A stretch of 64,000 nt of DNA from Myroides fluvii (lineage in GTDB: Bacteria > Bacteroidota > Bacteroidia > Flavobacteriales > Flavobacteriaceae), in NCBI RefSeq assembly GCF_009792295.1, contig NZ_CP039934.1, forward strand, positions 1,818,501 to 1,882,500. Direction: 5' to 3'. Below the pieces are notes generated by a model. That model ran no database searches. It worked only from the letters and a program-made list of their open reading frames with translations, and was not told the DNA's origin. Position 1 is the stretch's first letter. Each line of letters begins with the position of its first letter. This document shows, one piece after another, positions 46,398 to 55,529 of the stretch. Made by a program: the position numbers and the translations under genes.

Positions 46398-49300
46398 TGT
46401 ACCTTCGAGTATTTGGAAGATTGATTCATATCTTCATTGAGTTGATTCATTTTGTTTATTTCTTTATAGCCAATGTTCGCTTTGGCTTCAATTCCTACAG
46501 CTAATACTTCATTTAGCTGCATTGTTGCCGCTGCTAAGGCTATCGCTGCACTGGAGAGTTGATTATCAGTCGTATTGTTGGTGCTTTCTCCTCTCAACGT
46601 TTGTTTTCTCTCGTTTTCTAGCCATTGAAAGGTAGAGGCATAACGTGGATTTTGTGTCATGAAAGCAGGAGCAACCCACTCATCCGCATGTGTCATCCCT
46701 GTATAAGCACCGTATTGATCTCCACCAAGGGAAGGATTTCCCGATCCTGTTGGACCTCCATAGTAATAAGAAGGCATTTTCGGGACTTTGGTCGAGGCAA
46801 TTTTTTGCACATTCTTTAATCCCACAGCAATTGATGCTGCCATTGCGATGTATGAAAAAGGAGGAGGGTAAGCAGCTAACGCCTTAGATGCTGCTTGATA
46901 AGTATCAATAGTCGTCTCAGCAATTTTAGTTGCTTTCCATGCAGAAGATCCTTGGTTAAAAAGTTCTGAAGCAGAATTAAAGGCGCCTTTTATAACCCCC
47001 AGTTTTTGATCTTCAAGTTCTTTTTCTTTCTTAACCTTTGCTTCTCCAATTTGTTTTTCTCTTTCAGCAAGACCTAGTTCAATAGCTTCTTTTTTTGTCG
47101 CATATTTCTGTTTTATGGCTTCAATTAAAGATTCTGAATTTTCTACATTTTCAATTTTAGAAATCTCTTTATCCATTTGTAATTGTAGCTCTAAATCATT
47201 AATCACCTTTGTTTTCTCTAACATGGCAAGAGCTCTCTCGTCTTCATCAACAATATTATCCGCATAACGTTGTAGCTCATTCTCTCTCTTACGAATGATA
47301 TTTTCTTCTTCTAATGCGTCAATTTGTTCTTGGTATTCTTTAGCTTTTAGTAGCTTAATTTGCGCTATCTCTTCATTTTTTGCTGCATCTAGCTGTTGCA
47401 TTCTATCCGTGTGTTCGGCATACTTTTGCTTTTCTCGCTCATATTTTAATTCGACAGCCTTGATATCACGATCAATTCCACTTAATAAAGCTAATTCTCT
47501 ATTCTTGACAGATTGAAGTAGTAAATCATCAATTGCTTTTTCACCTGATTCAAATATTTTTTTCTTCTGTTCAAGCTCGCGTTGTGATCTTTGTATTTCT
47601 TTTTCTGATAATTCTTTCTTCTTTTCAGCGACCTGGTTTTCAACATCAAGTTCTCCTTGCTTTGCAATAATATAACGCTGTACACTTTCTATTTCCGAGG
47701 CATTAAAGTCTTTTCCTTCTATACCCCCAAGTTCTTTTGCGACTTTTATCTGTTCCTTAAGAGTGGCTAGTTTTTCTGCATTGGCTTCTCTCTCAGCTTC
47801 TGTGACCAGATTATTTTTTTTAGCTTTCTCATCAACAAGAACCATCTGCTCTTGTAGCTTTACATTAACATCTTGTTCTACGTTTCGTAGCATTTCTATA
47901 TCTTTTAGATATGTTTTAATGTTTGAATAATCAGAAAATAAGAAGGTAGATTTTCCTGTATCTTTTAGTATTTTCATTACTTCTTTTGCTGACTTTTCTA
48001 CATTACTTGTATCAACTACAAAATCAAGATTATGATCACGAACAACTCTACCTAATTTTTTTACTAAATCGCTTTCTAATTTAGCCGCACCCTTTGCAAC
48101 AGTATCTCTTGTATTTCTAAACTCATCTGCTTTTTCCGCTTCGACTTGTAAAGCAATTCGCTCTCGATAGTTTTTATTAATATCTTTTAGTACTGTTAGT
48201 AATTCTTCATTGGACACCTTTTCAATATCAATTTGACTAATGTATTCCGGATAGTTTGCCTTGAGTTCTTTGAGTAAATCTAAACGTTCCCCTTCTTTAA
48301 TATTAGAAGAGGTAATTTTAGATATTAGTTCGTTGATAGCCATTTGTTGTTCAAATAGTTCATCTGTAACATTTCGTGTTGGTGTAATCAATCCAATTAA
48401 AGAAGTACCAAATTGAATGATACCTCTTGTGAAATTCCCAATCGCTCCATCTCCTTTTTCTATCCCTAGGATGAATCCCTCAATCGCTGAGTCAAAGAGC
48501 TTCAAATCTCCTTCAATAGAGTTCATCTTTTCAGCTGCTAGTTTTTCCGCACTCCCAGAACTGTTCTCCAGAGCTTCGGTTTGCCTCTGAATCTTATCTG
48601 TTGAATTGGCCAAGGTAACAGCAACAATGGCATTCTGAGTTCCAAATAGTTCTGTAGCTGTACTTAACTGATTGGTTGAGTTCTTTACACGTTCCAATAA
48701 CTTTTCATAATGAACCCCTTCTTTGGAAGCAATCAATAGAATATTTCTAAAGCTGGTACCCGATGTTTCTGCTGCAATATTTTCATCTGATAGTACGCCC
48801 AAGGTTGCGTTTAATTTTTCAAACGATACATTGGCGACTGCTGCTGCTTTGGAAACCTTCGGTAACGCGGTTGATAAATACTCAAAAGAGGTTGCTGATA
48901 TGTTAGTTGAGTTCGATAGAATATCTGCATATTTTCCCGCTTGAGCACTTCCTTCAGCATAAGAATTCAATTGTCCTGCTACGAGTTCCGCTGCAGGAGC
49001 CAACTCAGAATCCATGGCAATTGCCGCATTCAACACACCTGGTGTCATGTTCTTAATCTCATCCATGGATTTACCAAGTTTCGCCAGCTCTAATTGAGCT
49101 CTAGACACTTCGGTGGAGGTAAAAGGTAGTTTTGCACCAAGCTTGATGGCTTCGAAAGTTAAACCAATAACCCCAAGTTTAGTTGTTTCCAAAATACCCG
49201 CTAAGTCCGCTTGAGCTTGATCAAACTCTTTGATTGTGTTGAATGCACTCTTCACACCATTAACGAAAGAACCAATTACTGCAGTCACGGTAAATGCCTT

Positions 49301-49576
49301 CAGCATGCCAGTTCCCACTTCTCCTAATTCGTTCTTAATATTCTGAAGCAGAGAAGGAGTTTGTCCTAGTTCATCCCGTGCTGCAGCATATTCATTTCGA
49401 ACAGCCTGGAGACGTTGTTGGTGTTGTCGTAAAGTCTCTTGGTAGTCTTTATCGTTCCGATTTAGGTTTCGGATATCCCGCTCTACATTTCGGATTTCAC
49501 TCCTCAATCCGGAAAGGGAGTTGGTGACTTGCTTTCCGTTGATCTCAATGTAGATATTCCTTTTTACATCAGCCAT
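46394..49576 (-). CDS. phage tail tape measure protein (TP901 type)
   Basis: 1060 residues. An N-terminal coiled coil (RSEIRNVERDIRNLNRN) is followed by the TP901 core near residues 150-300 (TEVSRAQLELAKLGKSMDEI, ISATSFEYLSTALPKVSKAAA). Then come a long helical coiled-coil middle (about 540-880) and a Gly-rich segment (YYYGGPTGSGNP) near residue 950. Membrane-like stretches appear around 90-110 and 895-925. It sets tail length and is ejected with DNA. By the rough 0.15 nm per residue rule the tail would be near 160 nm. The upstream motif at 49616-49630 may drive it. Confidence 0.9.
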   Translation of the reverse strand: MADVKRNIYIEINGKQVTNSLSGLRSEIRNVERDIRNLNRNDKDYQETLRQHQQRLQAVRNEYAAARDELGQTPSLLQNIKNELGEVGTGMLKAFTVTAVIGSFVNGVKSAFNTIKEFDQAQADLAGILETTKLGVIGLTFEAIKLGAKLPFTSTEVSRAQLELAKLGKSMDEIKNMTPGVLNAAIAMDSELAPAAELVAGQLNSYAEGSAQAGKYADILSNSTNISATSFEYLSTALPKVSKAAAVANVSFEKLNATLGVLSDENIAAETSGTSFRNILLIASKEGVHYEKLLERVKNSTNQLSTATELFGTQNAIVAVTLANSTDKIQRQTEALENSSGSAEKLAAEKMNSIEGDLKLFDSAIEGFILGIEKGDGAIGNFTRGIIQFGTSLIGLITPTRNVTDELFEQQMAINELISKITSSNIKEGERLDLLKELKANYPEYISQIDIEKVSNEELLTVLKDINKNYRERIALQVEAEKADEFRNTRDTVAKGAAKLESDLVKKLGRVVRDHNLDFVVDTSNVEKSAKEVMKILKDTGKSTFLFSDYSNIKTYLKDIEMLRNVEQDVNVKLQEQMVLVDEKAKKNNLVTEAEREANAEKLATLKEQIKVAKELGGIEGKDFNASEIESVQRYIIAKQGELDVENQVAEKKKELSEKEIQRSQRELEQKKKIFESGEKAIDDLLLQSVKNRELALLSGIDRDIKAVELKYEREKQKYAEHTDRMQQLDAAKNEEIAQIKLLKAKEYQEQIDALEEENIIRKRENELQRYADNIVDEDERALAMLEKTKVINDLELQLQMDKEISKIENVENSESLIEAIKQKYATKKEAIELGLAEREKQIGEAKVKKEKELEDQKLGVIKGAFNSASELFNQGSSAWKATKIAETTIDTYQAASKALAAYPPPFSYIAMAASIAVGLKNVQKIASTKVPKMPSYYYGGPTGSGNPSLGGDQYGAYTGMTHADEWVAPAFMTQNPRYASTFQWLENERKQTLRGESTNNTTDNQLSSAAIALAAATMQLNEVLAVGIEAKANIGYKEINKMNQLNEDMNQSSKYSKVQ

Positions 49577-49615
49577 TTATATCAGTTTTGATACAAATTT
49601 CTGATTGCTTGGAGT

Positions 49616-49630
49616 GGTAAAAAAGGACAG
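49616..49630 (-). promoter_or_regulatory. recurrent phage upstream motif, copy 1 (tape measure)
   Basis: On the minus strand it reads CTGTCCTTTTTTACC, ending 39 bases before the tape measure start. It is identical to the copy at 58369-58383. It has no resemblance to the host -7 box, so it may be a phage promoter or activator site. Confidence 0.45.
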
Positions 49631-49837
49631 GAAATAGGGCTATCAAGCATCTAATAGATATAGCACCATGCTGAGATATATATAGCAAATCATATATCTA
49701 TGAAACATCTATTATTTCTTAAGTTTGGACTGTTAGTTTTGGAAAATTCAAATCTTGTTAATAGCGATCTTTTATGTTTGCTAAGTATTGTATTAGAGGT
49801 GTTTGAAGAACATTTCGGTTCCTATTTAGATAAAAAC

Positions 49838-49868
49838 AATAAGCCAGGTAATAAATACCTGGCTTATT
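49838..49868 (-). terminator. terminator after the gp10-like gene
   Basis: AATAAGCCAGGTA and TACCTGGCTTATT form a perfect 13-bp stem with a five-base loop. On the minus strand it is followed by GTTTTTATC. It splits the fibre/gp10 unit from the tape measure unit. Confidence 0.85.
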
Positions 49869-50219
49869 TTATCTTTTTCCAAATACAGCTACAATATCAT
49901 CCGCACGAAGTTCGGATATATGATCTGCTAAATAGTTCATGATGTCGCTTTCCTTTATCGCATCGTCAATTGTTCGTTTAGCTTTTAAACGCATGTTCAC
50001 TCCATTTCGTTTGGTTCCTTCGAATCCATAGTTTTGGATAAAAACATATTTTGGCGCATCAATGACAATTCGCCTCAATTGATTTTGACTGAAACGAGCT
50101 TTCACATTTGTTTTACTGGAAGCGTCTCCAGTTCGCTCCTGGAGCTGTCGCCCGATCTTGGAAAGTAAATCGTTTTGTAATTTACTTTTTGCGGTGTTGG
50201 CTATTTGGCGTTCGGTCAT
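49869..50219 (-). CDS. HK97 gp10-like phage protein (tentative)
   Basis: 116 residues, basic, opening with MTERQIANTAKSKLQNDLLSKIG. Small basic proteins of this size between head and tail genes are often tail-completion or gp10-like proteins. I chose the ATG at 50219 because it overlaps the fibre stop codon (ATGA); a start eight codons upstream is less likely. Family assignment is by size and position only. Confidence 0.45.
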   Translation of the reverse strand: MTERQIANTAKSKLQNDLLSKIGRQLQERTGDASSKTNVKARFSQNQLRRIVIDAPKYVFIQNYGFEGTKRNGVNMRLKAKRTIDDAIKESDIMNYLADHISELRADDIVAVFGKR

Positions 50220-52531
50220 TTTTTTGTAAATCTTACAACACATTCAACACTCCACTGTTCTCCAATATCAGAAACTAAACTTGTGCTAGAGCCTCTGGAT
50301 CCTAATACTCTGTAATATTTAGAATCGTTTAATCTATCTGCTACCCAATTATCACAAGAATTTCTATACAATTGTTCGTTCTGAATGCCTGAGTTATTGG
50401 GTTTACTAATATCTAACACCTTAGAACTAACTAAACAACCACCATGATCTCCACTAAACGTTATTTCATTACCGTTTTTACTTCTCAACTTATCTCCATT
50501 AGTACCATCTTTTATAGTTTGTTTTGCCCCATATTCATTCACTCCTGTTGTTGCGAAATTTTTACTTACACATACTAGTCCTGTATAAATTCTAATTACT
50601 TCAATAGCTTGTTTATATGTAATGCTGTTTTTTGTAACGTACCCTCCATTTGTGAAAGTTGTTTTTTTATAATGCTCAGCTATGATAGGATGGTTTTCTA
50701 TATGAATGTCAGGATTATCTGAACTACTTGTTTCATGTAAATTAGATAATTGATCATAAAAAAAACTTTTTATTTCTGTTAATTCTATATCTTGATTGTA
50801 ATCAATTTCAACACCATTAGCAATAAATCTTCTATAAATCAATTTTTCATCTCCATGATATCCTCCAGTATGATCAGATTTACCCTTCTGAAGCATCGTA
50901 AATTCATTCTCACTACCAATTAATGCTTGAATATTCTGGTTAATCATTTTTTCATCTTCATATTTATATAAGAAAGAATCCATAATCCTATAATAATCAC
51001 TGTAAATAATTTCAGATAAATCAAGAAACTTATACACTCCAAATCCAATATAATAATCACCTCCAACATTTACATATACGATACACCCATCATTATTTTT
51101 ATACATGTTTTTTTTATACTCAAAAAACAAATCTCCACTACTAACTGTATTGATCTCGTTATTTTCAGTATAGTATTCAGTTATAATATTTTCACTATTT
51201 TCTAATATATTTATCGCTAAATTGTTTATTTTAAGATACGTTATTCCAAACTTTGCCTTACTTGTATAGGCATTTCCTAAATTATTAATTCTTAATTCTG
51301 AAACAAAAGGTTTACTACCCACTATTTCATCATTTATATAAACAACTATATTGTTTTCTTTTACTTCTATTCTTAATTTAAAAAAATTAAAAGTATTTGT
51401 TGGAATATTAAACTTAATGTAAGGATCGGTGTCTTTTCCTTTCATCCATAGTTCATTTATAGTACCAAAACCAATAACATTATCTGTACGTTGTCCTTTC
51501 CCCAAGAAACCTAAACCATCTTTATATCCACTATAGTCTTTATTTATTTTTACAAATGCCTCTATATAATCCCCATCATTTTTAATTACAAAATCTTCTG
51601 AAAAAACCTTTTGAGAAGTTCCATCAAATAAAAAGTACTTTTTATAATCTGACATTAAGAAATCAATTTTATTAGTATTGTCCTTAACAACTTCACTATT
51701 GCTAATTGACTCATTTAAACCAACAATTTTATTAGAATCAACTAACAATCCATATTCTGAAAACTCCTTTAATACACTTCCTTCAGACAACATTGCAGTA
51801 TATTTATATTTGTTATCTGTGGGATTAAGTCCAATACCAGTATCTGAAGATATTACAACGAGTATTTTTTTTGTGCCTAAAGGTGTTTTTAACTTATGAT
51901 ATTCTTCTAAACCGTTAATTCTTGAAATCAATTCATAATTTTGATTAGTATAGCTTACAACATACGTAGTGTTAGGCATTTCTTCTGAAATACCTTGTAA
52001 ATAATATTCTTTATTTTCGTTAACATTATCAATTTCAACACATATATAATTATCTCTATGAGTGTTTTTCATAATATTATTTGCACCTCTTTCCCAAATT
52101 CCAGATTTTACTTTTGAAAAGTCTAATAAATTAGGAGATTGAGAAAAAAAAGCTTTATTATTTTTGTTTACTTTATCTCCAGAAATAGGTCTAATATCCC
52201 CCTCTTTAATCTCTCCATTCGCTTCAATAGGTACAACTACTTTTCTACTATTCGTTCCGTTGTAAATAAGATATACAACTCCCGAAGTAAATTCCTCTTC
52301 CGTTACTGAAATAGACTGATTATTTGAATCTTTAAAATTGGTGTAAACACCAACTGCAGACACAACATATTGTCCGCGTTTGGTCGGAGCTGGAGAAGAA
52401 GGAATGATGGAATCAATGATTCCTGATTCGATGGATTTGATTTGTTTCCCCTGGTGGTTGTATAGTTCCGTAAAAGTATCTGCTACAGACTTTACTTGAT
52501 CTTCAGTTGCGAGTTTTGGTGTATCTGACAT
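50216..52531 (-). CDS. phage tail fibre or receptor-binding-like protein
   Basis: About 771 residues from the ATG at 52531. The N-terminus has a short helical part (ATEDQVKSVADTFTELYN) and a Pro-rich linker (PSSPAPTKRG). Then come beta-rich regions, one of which (about residues 295-450) looks like a concanavalin-type domain (FNFFKLRIEVKENNIVVYINDE). The C-terminal third holds DHTGGYHGDE and GDHGG, which could bind metal. The gene is more AT-rich than portal or terminase. Its position before the tape measure is unusual for a fibre. Function is inferred from architecture. Confidence 0.5.
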   Translation of the reverse strand: MSDTPKLATEDQVKSVADTFTELYNHQGKQIKSIESGIIDSIIPSSPAPTKRGQYVVSAVGVYTNFKDSNNQSISVTEEEFTSGVVYLIYNGTNSRKVVVPIEANGEIKEGDIRPISGDKVNKNNKAFFSQSPNLLDFSKVKSGIWERGANNIMKNTHRDNYICVEIDNVNENKEYYLQGISEEMPNTTYVVSYTNQNYELISRINGLEEYHKLKTPLGTKKILVVISSDTGIGLNPTDNKYKYTAMLSEGSVLKEFSEYGLLVDSNKIVGLNESISNSEVVKDNTNKIDFLMSDYKKYFLFDGTSQKVFSEDFVIKNDGDYIEAFVKINKDYSGYKDGLGFLGKGQRTDNVIGFGTINELWMKGKDTDPYIKFNIPTNTFNFFKLRIEVKENNIVVYINDEIVGSKPFVSELRINNLGNAYTSKAKFGITYLKINNLAINILENSENIITEYYTENNEINTVSSGDLFFEYKKNMYKNNDGCIVYVNVGGDYYIGFGVYKFLDLSEIIYSDYYRIMDSFLYKYEDEKMINQNIQALIGSENEFTMLQKGKSDHTGGYHGDEKLIYRRFIANGVEIDYNQDIELTEIKSFFYDQLSNLHETSSSDNPDIHIENHPIIAEHYKKTTFTNGGYVTKNSITYKQAIEVIRIYTGLVCVSKNFATTGVNEYGAKQTIKDGTNGDKLRSKNGNEITFSGDHGGCLVSSKVLDISKPNNSGIQNEQLYRNSCDNWVADRLNDSKYYRVLGSRGSSTSLVSDIGEQWSVECVVRFTKK

Positions 52532-52532
52532 A

Positions 52533-52652
52533 TTATAAAATTGTTGAATCAATATTGTTTAAAATATAGCTTGAGAAGTCCATATCCGAAATAGGTAAAT
52601 CGGGGATAAATTGACTGCAAGACAATTGATTGTAAGTTGCGTGTACTGGCAT
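52533..52652 (-). CDS. 39-residue phage protein
   Basis: A short frame fills the gap between the neck-like gene and the fibre gene: it opens MPVHATYNQLSCSQFIPDLP and ends in SSYILNNIDSTIL. It stops two bases before the fibre ATG. Tight packing supports it as a real gene. No function can be assigned. Confidence 0.45.
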   Translation of the reverse strand: MPVHATYNQLSCSQFIPDLPISDMDFSSYILNNIDSTIL

Positions 52653-52654
52653 AA

Positions 52655-53581
52655 TTAAATTCCGATAATTGATTTTGTTATGATTGGTTTATAGCCTTTG
52701 TTCCTGTCTTTTGGAATTAAGGCGTTATCGATATCTTCACTTAAGGCGAAAGCTTGTTTCAAATAACTATTCATATCGTTGGTGTGTGCTTCGATAGCAT
52801 TCTTCATTTGTTCTGTGAGTTCCGCTACCTTTTTACGTTCATAATCCAACAAATCAAAGCGTAGAATAATTGAAGAAGGGGTAATCTCATAGATTCCTTC
52901 CGCATACACTTTGGCAATGGTTCCATGAACGATTGCTTTCTGCAGTAATTCTTTCACTTGTCTTTTAGTTCCTGTAATTGTTCCTTTTAGACTTTCAATA
53001 AAATCAAGGGTGAACGATGTTTTTACGATGCGATCTTCTACATTAATGATAGAAGGTTTTAAGCTCAAGAAGGTTTGTCTCGAGTTAAAAATGTTGTAGT
53101 ACTGATCAAACTCCGAGGTACTGTAGACCAATGAATTCTTATAAATAGTTGAATACTTGGAATGCCAATATTCAAACACATCCGCGTTTATCTCGAGTAA
53201 CTCCAAGAGATCATCCATTGCCTCGTGTCCGGATCTCAATAATTCTCGTCGAATATCATTCAATTGAGTTTGTGTAATGGGACTTCTTTTGTCGGTCGTT
53301 ACAACAAACATCCCCGAACTATCCATGGTAATGGATAAGTAAGGAGTATACAAGTAAAAGGCAAAATTGGCAACTGCAGTATCAATTAAAGTTTGTGCTT
53401 CGCGTTTAATTTCAACCGCAGGATCTAAATCGTCAATGGTTTCTAATTCTTTGTACAAATTCCCAACATATCGTTTGATATATGAACGTAAAGCCTTGGG
53501 AATATAGATGGCAAAATCTTCAAAATCGAAATTTCCTGCGATGCTTAAGTACTGTTTTAAATCTTCATTATTGCTAATCAT
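52655..53581 (-). CDS. phage head-tail connector-like protein (DUF6712-like, tentative)
   Basis: 308 residues, largely helical at the N-terminus (NEDLKQYLSIAGNFDFEDFAIYIPKALRSYI). It is placed directly after the portal gene with two bases between. Proteins with this opening in Bacteroidota phages are grouped as DUF6712, from memory, and may act in the neck. It is the only full-size unknown near the portal, so a divergent capsid role cannot be excluded. Confidence 0.5.
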   Translation of the reverse strand: MISNNEDLKQYLSIAGNFDFEDFAIYIPKALRSYIKRYVGNLYKELETIDDLDPAVEIKREAQTLIDTAVANFAFYLYTPYLSITMDSSGMFVVTTDKRSPITQTQLNDIRRELLRSGHEAMDDLLELLEINADVFEYWHSKYSTIYKNSLVYSTSEFDQYYNIFNSRQTFLSLKPSIINVEDRIVKTSFTLDFIESLKGTITGTKRQVKELLQKAIVHGTIAKVYAEGIYEITPSSIILRFDLLDYERKKVAELTEQMKNAIEAHTNDMNSYLKQAFALSEDIDNALIPKDRNKGYKPIITKSIIGI

Positions 53582-53583
53582 AG

Positions 53584-54933
53584 TTAAACTGCTTTTGTTT
53601 GTCCGGTTGGGTTCTTATCTAAGGTTTCTAGGACCACGTTTTCAAATCCAAATTTTAGGTCCGATTCCCATTGGTTGTAATACGCAATGAATTCGATAAT
53701 AGAGATTGTTACGTCTCGGTTGGATTTCATAAAAGACTGCAAGAGATTAAAGGCAATGCGTTTGTCGGAACCGGAACCGCTTCCCATTTTCCCTCCAGGG
53801 ATTCCCGCACCAATTAAACTTGGATCCGTTCCCAAGGCAAATAATACTTCAGAGTTCGCTGCTTCCGCTTCAGGTAAATAAGAACCATCTTTCAATTTAT
53901 CGTCGATGGCGGTTACTTTTACTGCAGATACCTGTTGACCACGACTATCCGTGTACATGATGCTACTAATTGCTTTACCTCCATTATCAGTACCACCCAA
54001 ATTATCTGTAATGGTTTGAATCAAATCATTTCTAATCTTTAGCTTTTTCTCAATATCGTAAGTGCTCCAATCCGCTTCATAAATCTTTTTGAAATACTCT
54101 TCATCAATCTCGATAAGGTATTTAATCGATACCTGGTTGTTGAAAATCCCTAATTTGAATTTAGGTACTGAATTAGCAACTTCCAACCAACCACTGGTTA
54201 CAATCGCATGCCATTCTGGAATAGGGTAAAAGCTTTCATCTAGTAAGGGAAAGAACACTGGAATTACGAACTTGTGAATTTTGTTCTTTTTACAGTGTTC
54301 TAATACTTCATCCATAGTCATATAAGGACTCAGTAGATGAGTAGAACTGACATAATCGTTGTCTTTTACGGATACAGTTCCCTTAGTTCCGAATAGACTT
54401 GAGATGTATAGCGTATCAATATTCCCACTAGCATTTGGTTCAGCATAACGACACCAAGCGGCATTCTGTCTTTTTACGGACACAATCTTGCTATAGTCAT
54501 TAGATAGGATGTATTCAGGAAAAGCAATCCCAAACCATTCTAAATCCTTGATGATTTCTTGGGTAAAAAACTTTACTTTGGATTGTTTGATAAAGTCATT
54601 GATCACCGGAAACTCGTCGAAATCGTAATAGATTACTTCTCGCTTATTTGTTTCGCTATGTCGTTGGGTTTTATAGCAAATTAGTCCATTGCCATAATGG
54701 GCACGTTGTAATAAACGTAAGCCACTTCCTGCAGCTCCATTTCGCTTTACCTTCTTGATGACTTCTTGAGGGTAATTGTCAGACGCACCCCATTTGAGAT
54801 AACCTGAAGTATTTTTTACTTCAGCTTTTACTGTCGTAGCAGATTCGCTCTTTTTAATTTTGACAACTGCTCCCACATTACTGTAAACTTGTGGTACCTG
54901 GACCACTGATATTGAATGGAAACTATTCTGCAT
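53584..54933 (-). CDS. phage portal protein
   Basis: 449 residues. Portal-like features are the helical core with KFFTQEIIKDLEWFGIAFPEYI near residue 125, and the C-terminal stretch ALGTDPSLIGAGIPGG followed by GSGSDKRIAFNLLQ near residues 365-395, characteristic of portal proteins in Bacteroidota phages. It forms the DNA gate at one capsid vertex. It lies downstream of terminase, with one small gene between, and overlaps that gene by one base. Confidence 0.85.
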   Translation of the reverse strand: MQNSFHSISVVQVPQVYSNVGAVVKIKKSESATTVKAEVKNTSGYLKWGASDNYPQEVIKKVKRNGAAGSGLRLLQRAHYGNGLICYKTQRHSETNKREVIYYDFDEFPVINDFIKQSKVKFFTQEIIKDLEWFGIAFPEYILSNDYSKIVSVKRQNAAWCRYAEPNASGNIDTLYISSLFGTKGTVSVKDNDYVSSTHLLSPYMTMDEVLEHCKKNKIHKFVIPVFFPLLDESFYPIPEWHAIVTSGWLEVANSVPKFKLGIFNNQVSIKYLIEIDEEYFKKIYEADWSTYDIEKKLKIRNDLIQTITDNLGGTDNGGKAISSIMYTDSRGQQVSAVKVTAIDDKLKDGSYLPEAEAANSEVLFALGTDPSLIGAGIPGGKMGSGSGSDKRIAFNLLQSFMKSNRDVTISIIEFIAYYNQWESDLKFGFENVVLETLDKNPTGQTKAV

Positions 54934-55280
54934 TAGTAGATAATTTTTTTACCGTTTATTGAAATCATAAAGTCAATTCGTATTTTCCGAACTTCACCAT
55001 CGGAAAGCTCAATGTTTCTCGTTCGATTGGTCCAATGGTTGGGAGGTCGTTTGGTTTTTACTTCATCCAAAACATTGTGCATCGTGATCTTCTCTTTTTT
55101 TCTTCTATCTTTTTCGGGTAGGAGTCGAGCACCTTCAAAAACTCTAATTTTCCCGCCCTGGTATGTTTGGCCATTAAAGGTGCGAATGATCAAGTTGAAC
55201 GGTTTGAATTGTCCATTCACCAAGCGTTCACCCATTAATTTAAGTGCATCATTCAAGAAAATAGTCGATTGATCTTTCAT
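54933..55280 (-). CDS. conserved small phage protein between terminase and portal
   Basis: 115 residues from ATG 55280 (a GTG at 55301 would add seven). It is basic and beta-rich (FKPFNLIIRTFNGQTYQGGKIRVFEG) with a basic loop (PEKDRRKKEKITMH). No family is recognised. It begins 27 bases after the second copy of the recurrent motif and is coupled to the portal gene by TAATG-type overlap. Confidence 0.65.
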   Translation of the reverse strand: MKDQSTIFLNDALKLMGERLVNGQFKPFNLIIRTFNGQTYQGGKIRVFEGARLLPEKDRRKKEKITMHNVLDEVKTKRPPNHWTNRTRNIELSDGEVRKIRIDFMISINGKKIIY

Positions 55281-55307
55281 AGGAACAAATTTCGCTTTCA
55301 CTCCATC

Positions 55308-55322
55308 GGGAAAAAAGGACAG
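55308..55322 (-). promoter_or_regulatory. recurrent phage upstream motif, copy 2 (portal unit)
   Basis: CTGTCCTTTTTTCCC on the minus strand, one mismatch from the other two copies, 27 bases before the start of the portal unit. Confidence 0.45.
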
Positions 55323-55359
55323 CTTTTTAAGGCAAAAACTGTTTTCTAGTATATTTTTA

Positions 55360-55400
55360 GTTATTGAATTGATTTACAGCAAGTAAATCAATTCAATAAC
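55360..55400. repeat. 18-bp perfect inverted repeat between terminase and portal genes
   Basis: GTTATTGAATTGATTTAC and its exact complement GTAAATCAATTCAATAAC flank the loop AGCAA. On the plus strand it is followed by CCCCTTTTTTT, but no plus-strand gene lies upstream. Confidence 0.9.
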
Positions 55401-55487
55401 CCCTTTTTTTCTAAAATTGAACGAGAGACCCCGCCGCTGCCTTAAATTTTTTACACTTTCCATTTTCATTTAGGGCGATATATGAAA

Positions 55488-55509
55488 GAGGCCCCATGAA
55501 AGGGGCCTC
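55488..55509 (-). terminator. terminator of the terminase gene
   Basis: GAGGCCCC and GGGGCCTC form an 8-bp GC-rich stem with a six-base loop. On the minus strand it is followed by TTTCATATAT, 20 bases after the terminase stop. Confidence 0.75.
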
Positions 55510-55529
55510 AAACAGAAAAACAAAAGGAA

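Noticed and set aside
49700..49942. Plus-strand open frame of 80 codons upstream of the tape measure gene
   Set aside because: It runs through the terminator hairpin and into the gp10-like gene on the other strand; no ribosome site or family is evident.
50216..52531. Fibre-like gene as the missing major capsid protein
   Set aside because: It is too long, multi-domain and linker-rich for a capsid protein, with a lectin-like segment. I keep the capsid question open for the 308-residue neighbour.
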